64,000 bases of DNA from Octadecabacter sp. Lineage in GTDB: Bacteria; Pseudomonadota; Alphaproteobacteria; Rhodobacterales; Rhodobacteraceae. Below the pieces are notes generated by a model, which saw only the letters and a list, made by a program, of their open reading frames with translations, was not told the DNA's origin and made no database searches. The stretch spans positions 1 through 64,000 of the forward strand of contig JAPKAD010000011.1 in assembly GCA_028825445.1 (NCBI GenBank), written 5' to 3'. The translations under genes were made by a program, and so were the position numbers. This document shows positions 45,400 to 57,601 of the stretch, one piece after another (position 1 is the first letter of the stretch; the number at the start of each line of letters is the position of its first letter).

Positions 45400-47517
45400 A
45401 TGGCACGCGACTACCCTCTCGACCGCTACCGTAACTTTGGTATTATTGCGCACATTGACGCCGGTAAAACCACTTGTTCCGAGCGCATCCTGTTTTACAC
45501 AGGCAAATCCCACAACCTTGGTGAAGTGCATGATGGCGCTGCGACAATGGACTGGATGGAGCAGGAGCAGGAGCGAGGTATTACAATTACTTCCGCTGCA
45601 ACTACGACATTTTGGGAGCGGACTGAAAGTGGTGATGAACCAGATGGTCTTAAGCACCGTATGAACATCATCGACACACCAGGACACGTTGACTTCACAA
45701 TCGAAGTTGAACGTTCTTTGGCTGTTCTTGACGGTGCGATTGTTGTACTTGATGCAAACGCTGGCGTTGAACCACAGACTGAAACTGTGTGGCGCCAAGC
45801 TGATCGCTACAAAGTACCTCGCATGGTTTTTGTCAACAAGATGGACAAAATTGGCGCTGACTTTCAGAAATGTGTTGACATGGTTGCGGACCGCACTGGT
45901 GCGCGTGCTATTCCTGTTTCCTTCCCGATTGGTGCAGAAACTGAGCTCGAAGGCCTCGTTGATCTTGTGACTATGGAAGAATGGTTGTGGCAGGGCGAAG
46001 ATCTTGGTGCGTCTTGGATCAAAGCCCCTATCCGTGAGAGTCTGCAAGCTCAAGCGGCCGTCGGCCGTGAATTGCTCATAGAAGCTGCTGTAGAGATGGA
46101 TGACGCAGCGATGGAGGCCTATCTTGAAGGTACGGAGCCCGACGTTAAATCTTTACGCGCATTAATCCGAAAGTCATGCTTGTCGCTGTCGTTTGTTCCT
46201 GTTCTTGGAGGCTCCGCTTTCAAAAACAAAGGCGTTCAGCCGTTGCTTAACGCGGTTGTTGACTATCTTCCAAGTCCGCTTGACGTTATTGACTACATGG
46301 GCTTCAAGCCTGGTGATGAGACGGAAACACGTAATATAGCGCGTCGCGCCGATGATGATATGGCCTTTTCTGGCCTCGCGTTCAAAATTATGAATGACCC
46401 TTTCGTGGGCACTTTGACGTTTACACGGATTTATTCTGGTAAGCTCGAAAAGGGAGATAACCTGCTCAACACGACTAAGGGGGGCAAAGAACGTGTTGGT
46501 CGTATGATGATGATGCATTCAAACGATCGCGAAGAGATCAGTGAAGCATGGGCTGGTGATATCATTGCGTTGGGTGGTCTTAAAAATACCACAACTGGTG
46601 ATACGCTTAGTTCCCCACAAGAACCAGTTGTTCTTGAAACAATGACGTTCCCCGATCCTGTGATCGAGATCGCTATTGAGCCGAAGACAAAAGGCGACCA
46701 GGAAAAAATGGGTGTTGCTCTTCAGCGTTTGTCTGCAGAGGATCCTTCATTTCGGGTGGAAACTGACATCGAATCTGGTCAGACCATCATGAAAGGTATG
46801 GGCGAACTTCACCTCGATATCTTAGTTGACCGTATGCGCCGTGAATTCAAAGTTGAAGCCAATATTGGTGCGCCACAAGTTGCATACCGTGAGACTATCG
46901 GCCACGAAGTAGAGCACACTTACACTCACAAGAAGCAGTCTGGCGGGTCCGGTCAGTTTGGCGAAGTAAAGATGGCAATCATCCCAACGGAGCCGGGCGA
47001 AGGCTATTCGTTCGAATCTAAAGTTGTTGGTGGTTCCGTTCCTAAGGAATTCATCCCGGGCGTTGAAAAAGGTATCTTGTCTGTGATGGATAATGGTCCT
47101 TTGGCGGGCTTCCCAGTGATTGATTTCAAAGTTATCTTACTTGATGGAAAATTCCACGATGTGGACTCTTCGATTATGGCTTTTGAAATTGCGGCACGTA
47201 TGTGCATGCGTGAAGGCATGCGTAAAGCTGGAGCGAAACTGCTTGAGCCTATTATGAAAGTCGAAGTGATTACGCCCGAAGAATATACTGGTGGTATAAT
47301 TGGTGACCTGACGTCCCGTCGGGGTCAAGTTCAAGGTCAGGACACACGAGGCATCGCCATTTCAATTGAAGCTATGGTGCCATTGGCAAACATGTTCGGC
47401 TACATCAACACCCTGCGTTCTATGTCTTCGGGCCGCGCAAACTTCTCGATGCAGTTCGATCACTATGATCCGGTCCCGAGCAATATCTCGCAAGAGATTC
47501 AAGAAAAATTTGCATAA
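45400..47517 (+). CDS. fusA: Elongation factor G
   Basis: [41 protein letters not shown]; 705 aa. Confidence 0.98.
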   Translation: MARDYPLDRYRNFGIIAHIDAGKTTCSERILFYTGKSHNLGEVHDGAATMDWMEQEQERGITITSAATTTFWERTESGDEPDGLKHRMNIIDTPGHVDFTIEVERSLAVLDGAIVVLDANAGVEPQTETVWRQADRYKVPRMVFVNKMDKIGADFQKCVDMVADRTGARAIPVSFPIGAETELEGLVDLVTMEEWLWQGEDLGASWIKAPIRESLQAQAAVGRELLIEAAVEMDDAAMEAYLEGTEPDVKSLRALIRKSCLSLSFVPVLGGSAFKNKGVQPLLNAVVDYLPSPLDVIDYMGFKPGDETETRNIARRADDDMAFSGLAFKIMNDPFVGTLTFTRIYSGKLEKGDNLLNTTKGGKERVGRMMMMHSNDREEISEAWAGDIIALGGLKNTTTGDTLSSPQEPVVLETMTFPDPVIEIAIEPKTKGDQEKMGVALQRLSAEDPSFRVETDIESGQTIMKGMGELHLDILVDRMRREFKVEANIGAPQVAYRETIGHEVEHTYTHKKQSGGSGQFGEVKMAIIPTEPGEGYSFESKVVGGSVPKEFIPGVEKGILSVMDNGPLAGFPVIDFKVILLDGKFHDVDSSIMAFEIAARMCMREGMRKAGAKLLEPIMKVEVITPEEYTGGIIGDLTSRRGQVQGQDTRGIAISIEAMVPLANMFGYINTLRSMSSGRANFSMQFDHYDPVPSNISQEIQEKFA

Positions 47518-47602
47518 ATTCCGTGGCGGCTCCGGTCGCCGCGGCAAACCATTCTTGCGGCAGTTTCAGCTCTCGCAGCGCATATCTTAAAAGGAGGCCA
47601 TC

Positions 47603-48778
47603 ATGGCTAAGGCAAAATTTGAACGTAATAAACCGCACGTAAACATCGGCACGATTGGTCACGTTGACCACGGCAAGACGACGTTGACGGCTGCGATCAC
47701 AAAGTACTTTGGTGACTTTAAGGCGTACGACCAGATTGATGGTGCACCTGAAGAAAAAGCACGTGGCATCACGATTTCCACGGCACACGTTGAGTATGAG
47801 ACTGAAGCACGTCACTATGCTCATGTCGACTGTCCAGGTCACGCCGACTATGTCAAGAACATGATTACCGGTGCTGCTCAAATGGACGGCGCAATCTTGG
47901 TTGTGAACGCGGCCGACGGACCGATGCCACAAACACGTGAGCACATTCTGCTTGGTCGTCAAGTAGGTATTCCCGAAATGGTTGTCTACATGAACAAGGT
48001 TGATCAGGTTGATGATGACGAGCTGCTTGAACTGGTTGAAATGGAAATCCGTGAATTGTTGTCAAAGTATGACTACAATGGCGATGATATTCCAGTAATC
48101 CCAGGTTCCGCTTTGCACGCGATGAACGGTACTATGCCTGAAATTGGTGAAACATCGATCCGCGCACTTATGGAAGCTGTGGATACGTTCATTCCGACAC
48201 CTGAGCGCGCAATTGATCAGCCGTTTCTGATGCCGGTTGAGGACGTGTTCTCTATTTCGGGACGTGGTACTGTTGTGACGGGCCGTATTGAGCGGGGCGT
48301 GATTAACGTCGGCGACGAGATTGAAATTGTTGGTATCCGCGACACAAAGAAAACAACCTGTACGGGCGTTGAAATGTTCCGCAAGTTGCTTGACCGCGGT
48401 GAAGCTGGTGACAACGTCGGCGCTTTGTTGCGTGGTGTTGATCGTGAAGGTGTGGAGCGCGGCCAGATTTTGTGTAAACCAAAGTCGGTTATGCCGCACA
48501 CTAAGTTTGAAGCTGAAGCGTATATTCTTACCAAAGACGAGGGTGGTCGCCACACGCCATTCTTTGCGAATTACCGTCCACAGTTTTATTTCCGTACAAC
48601 AGACGTCACTGGCACAGTTAACCTGCCTGAGGGCACTGAAATGGTTATGCCCGGCGACAATCTGAAGTTTGAAGTTGAACTTATCGCGCCAATCGCGATG
48701 GAAGACGGCCTCCGTTTTGCCATTCGTGAAGGTGGCCGGACTGTTGGTGCTGGCGTGGTCTCCAAGATCCTCGCTTAA
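47603..48778 (+). CDS. tuf: Elongation factor Tu
   Basis: [50 protein letters not shown]; 391 aa; aaggagg SD. Confidence 0.98.
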   Translation: MAKAKFERNKPHVNIGTIGHVDHGKTTLTAAITKYFGDFKAYDQIDGAPEEKARGITISTAHVEYETEARHYAHVDCPGHADYVKNMITGAAQMDGAILVVNAADGPMPQTREHILLGRQVGIPEMVVYMNKVDQVDDDELLELVEMEIRELLSKYDYNGDDIPVIPGSALHAMNGTMPEIGETSIRALMEAVDTFIPTPERAIDQPFLMPVEDVFSISGRGTVVTGRIERGVINVGDEIEIVGIRDTKKTTCTGVEMFRKLLDRGEAGDNVGALLRGVDREGVERGQILCKPKSVMPHTKFEAEAYILTKDEGGRHTPFFANYRPQFYFRTTDVTGTVNLPEGTEMVMPGDNLKFEVELIAPIAMEDGLRFAIREGGRTVGAGVVSKILA

Positions 48779-48799
48779 TCGTTTTAACGGTTGACGATC

Positions 48800-48827
48800 A
48801 GGCGGGCCGCGATTAGGCCCGCCTTTC
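48800..48827 (+). terminator. Intrinsic terminator after tuf
   Basis: aggcgggcc-gcgatta-ggcccgccttt. Confidence 0.8.
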
Positions 48828-48903
48828 TAATTCAAGAGTTCGACGTGGGGGGGTAATACTGCTTTCTCCACCTCTCAATTCTTAGCCTAAGAGGGCGTAT
48901 AAA

Positions 48904-49215
48904 ATGGCAGCTAGCCAAAATATTCGCATTCGTCTGAAGGCGTTTGACTATCGTGTGCTGGATGCGTCCACACAAGAAATCGTTCAAACGGCTAAACGTA
49001 CGGGTGCTTCTGTTCGGGGTCCAATTCCGCTTCCGAATAAAATTGAAAAGTTTACTGTTCTGCGCGGGCCACACATTGACAAAAAATCCCGTGATCAGTT
49101 TGAAATCCGCACGCATAAGCGTTTGCTTGATATCGTCGACCCAACACCACAGACTGTAGACGCGCTGATGAAGCTCGATCTTGCGGCCGGTGTTGACGTC
49201 GAGATTAAGGTATAA
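48904..49215 (+). CDS. rpsJ: 30S ribosomal protein S10
   Basis: [40 protein letters not shown]. Confidence 0.98.
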   Translation: MAASQNIRIRLKAFDYRVLDASTQEIVQTAKRTGASVRGPIPLPNKIEKFTVLRGPHIDKKSRDQFEIRTHKRLLDIVDPTPQTVDALMKLDLAAGVDVEIKV

Positions 49216-49229
49216 GGGGGCAGATGAAC

Positions 49230-49982
49230 ATGTTGCGCTCTGGTATTATCGCAAAAAAGGTTGGTATGACCCGCCTTTTTCAAGAAGACGGACGGCAGAT
49301 TCCTGTCACTGTTCTTCAACTCGACAAACTTCAGGTTGTGGCCCAGCGGACTGCTGAAAAGGATGGCTACACCGCCGTTCAGCTTGGTGCTGGTACGGCT
49401 AAAGTCAAACGAACCTCTGCACCAATGCGTGGTCACTTTGCAGCTGCAAATGTTGAGCCTAAGCGGAAAGTTTGCGAATTTCGTGTGTCTGAAGAAAACC
49501 TCATTGCCGTTGGCGAAGAGATTATTGCTTCGCACTATTTCGAAGGTCAATTTGTTGATGTTTCCGGCACGTCAATCGGTAAAGGTTTTGCTGGTGCTAT
49601 GAAGCGGCACAACTTTAGTGGTTTGCGCGCAACGCACGGTGTTTCTATTTCGCACCGTTCGCACGGTTCCACTGGCCAGTGTCAGGATCCAGGTAAGGTT
49701 TTCAAAGGTAAGAAAATGGCTGGCCACATGGGTGCTGCTAAGATTACAACACAAAACCTTGTGGTTATCAAAACTGACTTAGATCGTGGATTGATCATGG
49801 TTAAGGGCGCAGTGCCCGGTTCAAAAGGTGGCTGGGTTACGGTTAAGGATGCGGTTAAGAAGCCTGCATCTGAAAACGTCATCTATCCCGCTGGTCTTGC
49901 TTCCGTTGCAAAAGCAGCCGCTAACGAGGCAGCAGCCGTAGAAACAGCGACACCGGAAGGAGATACCTCCAATGAAAGCTGA
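49230..49982 (+). CDS. rplC: 50S ribosomal protein L3
   Basis: [32 protein letters not shown] 49224 or 49230. Confidence 0.97.
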   Translation: MLRSGIIAKKVGMTRLFQEDGRQIPVTVLQLDKLQVVAQRTAEKDGYTAVQLGAGTAKVKRTSAPMRGHFAAANVEPKRKVCEFRVSEENLIAVGEEIIASHYFEGQFVDVSGTSIGKGFAGAMKRHNFSGLRATHGVSISHRSHGSTGQCQDPGKVFKGKKMAGHMGAAKITTQNLVVIKTDLDRGLIMVKGAVPGSKGGWVTVKDAVKKPASENVIYPAGLASVAKAAANEAAAVETATPEGDTSNES

Positions 49983-50589
49983 TGCAATCAAACTTGACGG
50001 TAAAGCCGCCGGGGCAGTTGAACTGGACGAGGCCATCTTTGGACTTGAGCCACGTATCGACATTCTGCACCGTGTGGTCCGTTGGCAGCGTAACAACGCG
50101 CAGGCCGGCACTCACAAGGTAAAGACTCGTTCTGAAGTTAAATACTCCACCAAGAAGATTTATCGTCAGAAAGGTACAGGTGGCGCACGTCACGGCGCAC
50201 GCTCTGCACCAATTTTCCGCGGTGGTGGTATCTACAAGGGTCCAACTCCTCGTAGTCACGGCCACGAATTGACCAAGAAGTTCCGCAAATTGGGCCTTCG
50301 CCATGCATTGTCTGCCAAAGTCGCAGCTGGTGAGTTGGTTATCGTTGACAGCATCGACATGAAGGACGCAAAAACCTCAGCATTGGCCAAGCAGGTTGGT
50401 GCACTCGGTTGGAAGCGTTGCCTCATCATCGATGCGACAGTGAACGAGAATTTTGCCGTTGCCGCGCGTAACATTACATCAATCAATGCTTTGCCCGCCA
50501 TGGGTGCGAACGTGTATGACATTTTGCGCTCCGACACACTTGTGTTGACCAAAGCAGGTGTCGAAGCTCTGGAGGCGCGTCTCAAATGA
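49972..50589 (+). CDS. rplD: 50S ribosomal protein L4
   Basis: [33 protein letters not shown]. Confidence 0.98.
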   Translation: MKADAIKLDGKAAGAVELDEAIFGLEPRIDILHRVVRWQRNNAQAGTHKVKTRSEVKYSTKKIYRQKGTGGARHGARSAPIFRGGGIYKGPTPRSHGHELTKKFRKLGLRHALSAKVAAGELVIVDSIDMKDAKTSALAKQVGALGWKRCLIIDATVNENFAVAARNITSINALPAMGANVYDILRSDTLVLTKAGVEALEARLK

Positions 50590-50897
50590 ATAAGTCTGAA
50601 ACAACCACCAAAGCACAGCACTACGACGTAATTCGTAAGCCGATCATCACTGAGAAAGCAACTACCGCCTCTGAACATAATGCTGTGGTGTTCGAAGTTG
50701 CGATTGACGCTAACAAGCCAACTATCAAGGAGGCCGTTGAAAGCCTTTTTGGTGTAAAGGTGAAAGCAGTCAATACAACCATCACCAAAGGTAAGTCCAA
50801 GCGGTTTCGCGGTCAACTTGGTCGGCGTAAAGATGTCAAGAAAGCCTACGTTACGCTCGTTGAAGGCAATACAATCGACGTATCTACTGGTCTTTAA
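50586..50897 (+). CDS. rplW: 50S ribosomal protein L23
   Basis: [47 protein letters not shown]. Confidence 0.97.
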   Translation: MNKSETTTKAQHYDVIRKPIITEKATTASEHNAVVFEVAIDANKPTIKEAVESLFGVKVKAVNTTITKGKSKRFRGQLGRRKDVKKAYVTLVEGNTIDVSTGL

Positions 50898-50938
50898 ATA
50901 TACATGTGACCTGCAAGTGATGCAGACATTTAAAAATT

Positions 50939-50977
50939 TAAAAAGGCTCTCACTGAGAAGTGAGGGCCTTTTTGAAT
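50939..50977 (+). terminator. Intrinsic terminator after rplW (inside the S10 cluster)
   Basis: aaaaaggctctcact-gagaagtgagggccttttt stem-loop with T-run. Confidence 0.85.
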
Positions 50978-51334
50978 TTTAGTGATTGGTTAAATTTTAA
51001 CTTTTTTTATTTTTCATAAAATAATGGTCCTGCAAATGTGGTCATTATTAATGGTTAATGTGTATTTTTATGAGGATAGTCGGTTTGTCATATCTCCGTC
51101 AAAAAGATCTTTTTGCCACTGCAAGCCTATTTTCAGCTATCAGCTAATTCGTTCAGGATTTTTTTGTTCAAAAGGCCTTTCGCAGCTTTTTTATGAACGT
51201 TTTATATCAAAAATAACTATTACTACGTTAACCTGTCTGAAATTTTTTTGGATAGTGGTTAGGCAATTACAAAAAAACATATCCTTTTGAATTAATGAAG
51301 ACCTCTTATAAGCTGTATTCCCGATTTCATGGTC

Positions 51335-51363
51335 TTGACCTACATCGGCTCTGGTCATAGAAG
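51335..51363 (+). promoter_or_regulatory. Candidate promoter for the rplB fragment
   Basis: TTGACC-N17-TAGAAG upstream of a structured leader; -10 is weak. Confidence 0.4.
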
Positions 51364-51370
51364 CAGCCAT

Positions 51371-51420
51371 CTAGACAGCCTCAGATTCCTCTGGGGCTAT
51401 GTTTTTGTCAGTCTAGACAA
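51371..51420 (+). promoter_or_regulatory. Structured leader element upstream of rplB
   Basis: ctagacag...(cctcag-attcct-ctgggg)...gtctag nested stems in the 5' region of rplB. Confidence 0.45.
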
Positions 51421-51496
51421 CTAAGTCGGGCACCTACGGGGGCCTATAACATCAGGGCCCTAAGTTGGGTCCGCCAAGCAAACGGAAGTAGCAAAC

Positions 51497-52339
51497 ATGG
51501 CACTAAAGTCGTATAAACCGACGACGCCTGGCCAACGTGGGTTGGTGCTGATTGACCGTTCGGAGCTTTGGAAAGGTCGTCCAGTTAAGGCCCTCACTGA
51601 GGGTATTAGCAAATCGGGCGGTCGGAACAACACCGGACGGATTACATCACGTCGTCGTGGTGGTGGGGCAAAACGCCTTTACCGCATCGTAGATTTTAAG
51701 CGTAACAAGTTCGACATTCAAGCTGTCGTAGTGCGCATTGAATATGACCCGAACCGCACCGCGTTTATCGCGTTGGTTCAATATACTGATGGCGAACAGA
51801 CTTACATCATCGCTCCGCAGCGTCTCGCGATTGGTGATAAAGTTATTGCGTCTGCCAAGGCTGACATTAAGCCTGGAAATGCAATGCCGTTTTCTGGTAT
51901 GCCGATCGGAACCATTATCCACAACATTGAGATGAAGCCTGGTAAAGGCGGCCAGATCGCCCGCGCAGCTGGAACATATGCTCAATTCGTTGGTCGGGAT
52001 GGCGGTTACGCACAGATCCGTCTGAGCTCGGGTGAACTTCGCCTCGTGCGTCAGGAATGCATGGCCACCGTCGGTGCTGTGTCCAATCCTGATAACTCTA
52101 ACCAGAACATGGGTAAAGCCGGTCGTATGCGCCACTATGGTAAGCGTCCGTCGGTCCGTGGTGTCGTTATGAACCCTGTCGATCACCCGCATGGTGGTGG
52201 TGAAGGTCGTACGTCTGGTGGTCGTCACCCAGTGACGCCATGGGGTAAGCCCACGAAGGGTGCAAAAACCCGCAACAAGAACAAAGCGTCCAACCGGCTT
52301 ATAGTCCGGTCACGGCACGCCAAAAAGAAGGGTCGTTAA
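51497..52339 (+). CDS. rplB: 50S ribosomal protein L2
   Basis: [61 protein letters not shown]. Confidence 0.98.
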   Translation: MALKSYKPTTPGQRGLVLIDRSELWKGRPVKALTEGISKSGGRNNTGRITSRRRGGGAKRLYRIVDFKRNKFDIQAVVVRIEYDPNRTAFIALVQYTDGEQTYIIAPQRLAIGDKVIASAKADIKPGNAMPFSGMPIGTIIHNIEMKPGKGGQIARAAGTYAQFVGRDGGYAQIRLSSGELRLVRQECMATVGAVSNPDNSNQNMGKAGRMRHYGKRPSVRGVVMNPVDHPHGGGEGRTSGGRHPVTPWGKPTKGAKTRNKNKASNRLIVRSRHAKKKGR

Positions 52340-52341
52340 GA

Positions 52342-52620
52342 ATGGCTCGTTCCGTATGGAAAGGTCCGTTCGTTGATAGCTACGTGCTTAAGAAAGCCGA
52401 AGTTGCCAAGGAATCTGGCCGTAATGACGTAATAAAAATCTGGTCCCGTCGCTCGACGATCCTGCCACAGTTTGTTGGCTTGACGTTCGGCGTATATAAT
52501 GGCCGGAAGCATATCCCAGTGAACATCACCGAGGACATGATCGGTCAAAAGTTTGGCGAATACAGCCCTACTCGTACCTATTATGGCCATTCGGCTGATA
52601 AAAAAGCGAAGCGGAAATAA
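52342..52620 (+). CDS. rpsS: 30S ribosomal protein S19
   Basis: [48 protein letters not shown]. Confidence 0.98.
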   Translation: MARSVWKGPFVDSYVLKKAEVAKESGRNDVIKIWSRRSTILPQFVGLTFGVYNGRKHIPVNITEDMIGQKFGEYSPTRTYYGHSADKKAKRK

Positions 52621-52623
52621 GCC

Positions 52624-53004
52624 ATGAGCAAGGATAAGAATCCCCGCCGCGTGGCTGACAATGAAGCTCGTGCCAAACTGCGCATGCTTCGTACTTCGCC
52701 ACAGAAACTTAACCTAGTCGCAGCAATGATCCGCGGCAAAAAGGTGGACAAGGCTCTTACAGATCTGACGTTCTCCAAAAAGCGGATTGCAGCAGATGTG
52801 AAGAAATGCCTTCAGTCAGCAATTGCGAACGCAGAAAACAATCACAATCTCGACGTTGATGAACTTATCATCGCCGAAGCCTATGTGGGTAAGAATTTGA
52901 CTATGAAACGCGGTCGCCCTCGTGCTCGCGGTCGTTTTGGTAAGATAGTCAAGCCATTTTCTGAGTTGACAATACTGGTTCGCCAAGTTGAGGAGCAAGC
53001 ATAA
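52624..53004 (+). CDS. rplV: 50S ribosomal protein L22
   Basis: [38 protein letters not shown]. Confidence 0.97.
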   Translation: MSKDKNPRRVADNEARAKLRMLRTSPQKLNLVAAMIRGKKVDKALTDLTFSKKRIAADVKKCLQSAIANAENNHNLDVDELIIAEAYVGKNLTMKRGRPRARGRFGKIVKPFSELTILVRQVEEQA

Positions 53005-53720
53005 TGGGTAACAAAGTAAACCCGATCGGTATGCGTCTTCAGGTCAACCGGACCTGGGACAGCCGCTGGTACGCAGATACGAAAGACTACGGTAATCTTC
53101 TTCTTGAAGACCTTAAGATTAAGGCTTTCATTAAGAAAGAATGCGCTCAGGCTGGTATCAGCCGTGTAATCATCGAGCGTCCGCACAAGAAATGTCGTGT
53201 GACAATTCATACTGCACGCCCTGGCGTAATTATTGGCAAGAAAGGTGCGGACATTGAGACGCTTCGCAAAAAACTTGCTGCGTTGACTGACAGCGAACTG
53301 CACCTAAATATTCTTGAGGTTCGTAAGCCTGAGCTTGACGCTCAGCTTGTTGGTGAGAGTATTTCACAACAGCTCGAACGTCGTGTGTCTTTCCGTCGTG
53401 CCATGAAGCGTGCCGTACAGAACGCAATGCGTATGGGTGCACTTGGTATTCGTGTAAACCTTGCGGGCCGTCTTGGCGGTGCCGAAATTGCACGAACCGA
53501 ATGGTATCGCGAAGGTCGTGTGCCTTTGCATACACTTCGTGCAGACATTGATTACGCGCATGTAGAAGCGCAGACTGCCTATGGTATCATCGGGATCAAA
53601 ACTTGGATCTTCAAAGGTGAAATTATGGAGCACGACCCATCTGCACATGATCGTAAGCTTCAAGAGCTTCAGGATGGCCCGCCTCCGCGCGGCGCTCGTC
53701 CTGGTGGCCGTGATCGCTAG
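53004..53720 (+). CDS. rpsC: 30S ribosomal protein S3
   Basis: [35 protein letters not shown] domain [12 protein letters not shown]. Confidence 0.98.
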   Translation: MGNKVNPIGMRLQVNRTWDSRWYADTKDYGNLLLEDLKIKAFIKKECAQAGISRVIIERPHKKCRVTIHTARPGVIIGKKGADIETLRKKLAALTDSELHLNILEVRKPELDAQLVGESISQQLERRVSFRRAMKRAVQNAMRMGALGIRVNLAGRLGGAEIARTEWYREGRVPLHTLRADIDYAHVEAQTAYGIIGIKTWIFKGEIMEHDPSAHDRKLQELQDGPPPRGARPGGRDR

Positions 53721-53732
53721 GGGGATTGATCA

Positions 53733-54146
53733 ATGCTTCAGCCAAAACGCACTAAATTCCGTAAGCAGCATAAAGGCCGTATTAAGGGAGAAGCCAAAGG
53801 AGGCTCTGACCTGACATTCGGTACCTATGGCCTTAAAGCTACCCAACCAGAACGTGTGACAGCACGTCAGATCGAGGCAGCACGCCGCGCTATGACACGT
53901 CATATGAAACGTCAGGGTCGCGTTTGGATTCGAATTTTTCCAGATGTACCAGTGACTTCTAAACCAACAGAAGTTCGTATGGGTAAGGGTAAAGGTTCTG
54001 TCGATTATTGGGCATGTAAGGTCAAACCTGGCCGCATCATGTTTGAAATCGATGGCGTCAGCGAAGAAATTGCACGTGAGGCCCTTCGTCTTGCTGCAAT
54101 GAAATTGCCTGTTAAAACACGCACGGTACTTCGCGAAGATTGGTAA
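53733..54146 (+). CDS. rplP: 50S ribosomal protein L16
   Basis: [36 protein letters not shown]. Confidence 0.98.
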   Translation: MLQPKRTKFRKQHKGRIKGEAKGGSDLTFGTYGLKATQPERVTARQIEAARRAMTRHMKRQGRVWIRIFPDVPVTSKPTEVRMGKGKGSVDYWACKVKPGRIMFEIDGVSEEIAREALRLAAMKLPVKTRTVLREDW

Positions 54147-54219
54147 ATGTCCGTTTTTGAAGGTTCTAAAGAGTAGTTTTTAATTCTTGATTGAATTTTC
54201 ATACTTACTTACCAAATTT

Positions 54220-54257
54220 AAAAAACCTCCGTTGAGAAATCAGTGGGGGTTTTTTTT
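54220..54257 (+). terminator. Intrinsic terminator after rplP (inside the S10 cluster)
   Basis: aaaaaacctcc-N14-gggggtttttttt. Confidence 0.88.
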
Positions 54258-55450
54258 ATTTGAAACCGTCTTAAATTCTTCAGCCCTAAGAGAATTAGCT
54301 TCAAAGACTAGATAGTTTATTTTGAATTATACGATTACAAATGTTGTTTAAGCTAAGTTGTTATAAAATCGCTTGGCTACCCGTCAAATATGTAAATCCA
54401 AATTTCACCTAAGTCGGCTTACAACTCAGAAAACACAAATTTTATGCTTAAATTATTGTAACTGCTAAAAGCTAAATATAGCTGGAGAGTTGCAGCGTTT
54501 TTTTCGATGATTGTAATCCTATTTTCATTATATTTCTTAACATCACCTATTTCTGACCTTACGAAATAGGTGATGCTGCTGTTGACCCTAGGTGCTTAAT
54601 TTCTGGTGGCCAAGCTTAAGTTCTTACAATGGCTTCGTTGCGTTTTGTTGTAGATTGGACTGGTTACCATTTAAATGCTGGATTCCAAAAAACATTTTAG
54701 CTTAAATAACGTCACTTCACCCATTTATTTCTTTCGAAACTCAATATTGTTTAAATTGAAACGCAACTTACCGGGTAAGATCAGTCAAAACTGCGTAATT
54801 TCAGAATTTCAGAAGAGACTAAACTCGCCGTTGCCAGAGGCCACTCAAAAATTGTCGCATAACTGCCCTTTTGGCAGCTTCGCATCTTCAAGTAACATCC
54901 CCGCCGATGGGTTCCTATATGCTCAAGGTATAAAGTGTTTTTGCCATTAGCTAGTTTTTATGTACGCCCCATCGCAGACTTGGTGAAATCAGTTGATAGG
55001 GGCTTTAAGCATGGGACTGATTAGAAAAGTGTTCTATCCATTGTATGATAACGTCCAGTGTCTTCTGGGGTAGCAACAATTGGACGGGTTGCATCCGTGC
55101 AAAATGTTGGACGGCATCATAACTTGTTAACCTAGCTTCGGTGCGGTAAATAAACTCAGTAATCGATTGCTGATAAAGTGCTATTTAATTATTAGTGCAT
55201 CGGGAATATCGCCCCATGCAGTCCGGTAATGGAACGAAATACCCATCTGTTAATCTAAAGTAAAAAAAGTTTGTTCGGGTTCGGTAATAGTGAATTTAAT
55301 TAATATGGACCATCCTCGCACGGAATGACAATTCAAATCCCCTTTTATAAAATCAGAAGCATAAGTGGCATTTTTTATGCCATTGTGATTTTCTAGATTC
55401 AAGCGGTTGAGATTAATTTTTTGAACAAATATTTAATTACAAGCTTTAGG

Positions 55451-56059
55451 TTATTCCCAGCGGTAATTGAAACTTACGGAAATGCGGTCTTCCTCGGACA
55501 TGTTCATTGGAACCTCATGGCGCAGCCAGCTTTCCCACATCAGCACATCACCAACGACAGGTTTGATGTATACGAACTGCTTCATTTCATCACGTGCATC
55601 GGGTTTTCGGGCAGGGGCGGCCATCATCATTTGACTACGTGGATCCTCGAGTTTCAAAGCTGAAGTGCCTTTAGGCATTTTAACATAAGTAGTCCCGGAT
55701 ATTACGGAGTGGGGGTGAATGTGAGATGTATGTATCCCACCCTCGGGCAGTATGTTGATCCAAATGTCTTCCAGTACAAGTTTGCGTCCATCTAAATCAA
55801 AATCTAGATCGACAGCAAAATCAGAAACAAGTTTATCTAGTTTTTGAACTGCATCTCCAAAAATTGGAAACCGCCACGGCAGATCCGTGAGTGACGCGTA
55901 AGAAGTATAACCAGGGAAGTCATTGGCTTCACACCATTCATTGCCTGCATCATCATCTTCTGCAATAGAGTAACACGATGCACGGAGCTCATCTGCGTTG
56001 ATGGAACCTAGCGTGGCTTTGAAAAGACGAGTGGCAAAGAGGGAGCGGATGGTTTGCAT
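55451..56059 (-). CDS. Putative 2-oxoglutarate/Fe(II) oxygenase-like protein (TIGR02466-like)
   Basis: 202 aa; GGIHTSHIHPHSVISGTTYVKMPKGTSALKLEDPRS...GDVLMWESWLRHEVPMNMSEEDRISVSFNYRW. Confidence 0.75.
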   Translation of the reverse strand: MQTIRSLFATRLFKATLGSINADELRASCYSIAEDDDAGNEWCEANDFPGYTSYASLTDLPWRFPIFGDAVQKLDKLVSDFAVDLDFDLDGRKLVLEDIWINILPEGGIHTSHIHPHSVISGTTYVKMPKGTSALKLEDPRSQMMMAAPARKPDARDEMKQFVYIKPVVGDVLMWESWLRHEVPMNMSEEDRISVSFNYRWE

Positions 56060-56930
56060 TTTGATTGTGCCCTGGCTTGGTTATATTATAGTTTTGTTAT
56101 CTTGTTTTCTACCATTTCGAAAGTCTGACAAAGAAAATGTTAACTTTCTAAATTTCGTTGCAAGCAGTCTTGCGTTTACTTCAATTTATTTAATGATTTC
56201 TCAAATTTGGTGTAATTTCTTTCAGAAATTAAGGAAATATTACTGTCAGGATTATTTATTAAAATTGTATAACGTGGTGACATTGGTACCTATACTAAAG
56301 ATTTTTTGGTTAAATACGTCGTAAAATGGACCGTCGCCAATCCGATTAGTATTCGTGTGTAGCTGTTTAAAAGAGTACTTTTATTACGCTACAGCGGACT
56401 ATTACCCGAGGGCGACTTCACCCCATGAGCCGCTGTAAGTTGATTTCATAGATACTCATCGAGTATTAATTGGCAGTGCCTTTAAGTAATTAAGCTAACA
56501 TACTTTGTATAAACTCAGAGCCGTAAATAAATTGTCAAATAGTGCTAAGTCTGCGAAACTATAAATCACCTTAGAAGTGGCCATACGCGGATTATTAACT
56601 ATCTTGGTGTTCATTACGAACGCTTCACCGGTTTGCAATCGAGAAAAAAATTGTAAAATGATCACATTTACGAAGATGTCGAGGCTTACATAAAAGTCAG
56701 TCTTCATAAAAAGTGAATAAAGATTGTAAATGTGTCGTATTCAAAAAAGCCCTTCCAGAGTTCGTTGGTCTAGATAGCTATATTAATGGAATGTAGCTTT
56801 CTACGAATAATACAGCTTGCCGCCACCATCACAAAGGTGACGTTGTAAAAAATAGAGGACGGTGTTCTTACCCTACTCTAATCATCCATGAGATTTTATT
56901 AGTTGATTTTTCACTAATACAAACAGTTAT

Positions 56931-57000
56931 CTTCCCCGACTAACCCCCTTGCCACCCCCTCGTACCTCCCCTATACGACCAACTTCTACCTACTCCATCG
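56931..57000 (+). promoter_or_regulatory. C-rich, G-poor tract upstream of rpmC (rut-like)
   Basis: 36 C and 5 G in 70 nt (cttccccgactaacccccttgccaccccctcgtacctcccctatacgacc...). Confidence 0.35.
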
Positions 57001-57055
57001 GGAATCGAGTCACGCTTCTGCGGCTCTCCGGTGATGTTGACAAAGGAAAAGTCCA

Positions 57056-57289
57056 ATGGACGCTACTGAACTGCGCGGTAAAACGCCGGATCAACTCCGT
57101 GATGAGTTGTCCAACCTCAAGAAAGAAGCCTTTAACCTGCGTTTTCAGCAGGCGACTGGCACAATGGAGAACACAGCACGTATGCGCGTTGTTAAACGCT
57201 CAGCTGCACGTGTAAAAACCATTTTGAACGAAATGTCGGCTGCGGCTGCGTCGGACTCCACGTCCGCTAACGATAAAGCGGAGGCTTAA
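57056..57289 (+). CDS. rpmC: 50S ribosomal protein L29
   Basis: [57 protein letters not shown]. Confidence 0.97.
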   Translation: MDATELRGKTPDQLRDELSNLKKEAFNLRFQQATGTMENTARMRVVKRSAARVKTILNEMSAAAASDSTSANDKAEA

Positions 57290-57292
57290 TAG

Positions 57293-57520
57293 ATGCCCAA
57301 GCGTATCCTGACCGGTGTTGTTACAAGCAACCAGAACGAACAAACCGTCACCGTTTCTGTGGAACGTCGTTTCACACATCCGGTCCTGAAAAAGACCATT
57401 CGTAAGTCCAAAAAATATCGGGCTCATGATGAAGCCAACACAATCAAAGTCGGTGCCCAAGTCCGCATCCAAGAATGTGCGCCAAGGTCTAAAACCAAGC
57501 GCTGGGAAGTAATCGCTTAA
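57293..57520 (+). CDS. rpsQ: 30S ribosomal protein S17
   Basis: [47 protein letters not shown]. Confidence 0.98.
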   Translation: MPKRILTGVVTSNQNEQTVTVSVERRFTHPVLKKTIRKSKKYRAHDEANTIKVGAQVRIQECAPRSKTKRWEVIA

Positions 57521-57601
57521 GCGAATACTTTTCCAGTTTAACGAAACCCTAGGGGCCCGGTCAGTAATCGGGATTGACCCTATAGGTCGGGAGTAATCTA
57601 A

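Noticed and set aside
45271-46053. 260-aa minus-strand ORF overlapping rpsG/fusA
   Set aside because: Antisense shadow of highly conserved genes
54675-54950. 91-aa ORF within the rplP-rpmC gap (and antisense fragment NPSAGMLLEDAKLPKGQLCDNF)
   Set aside because: Reading frames broken by stops in both orientations; possibly a gene remnant but not demonstrable without a BLASTX search
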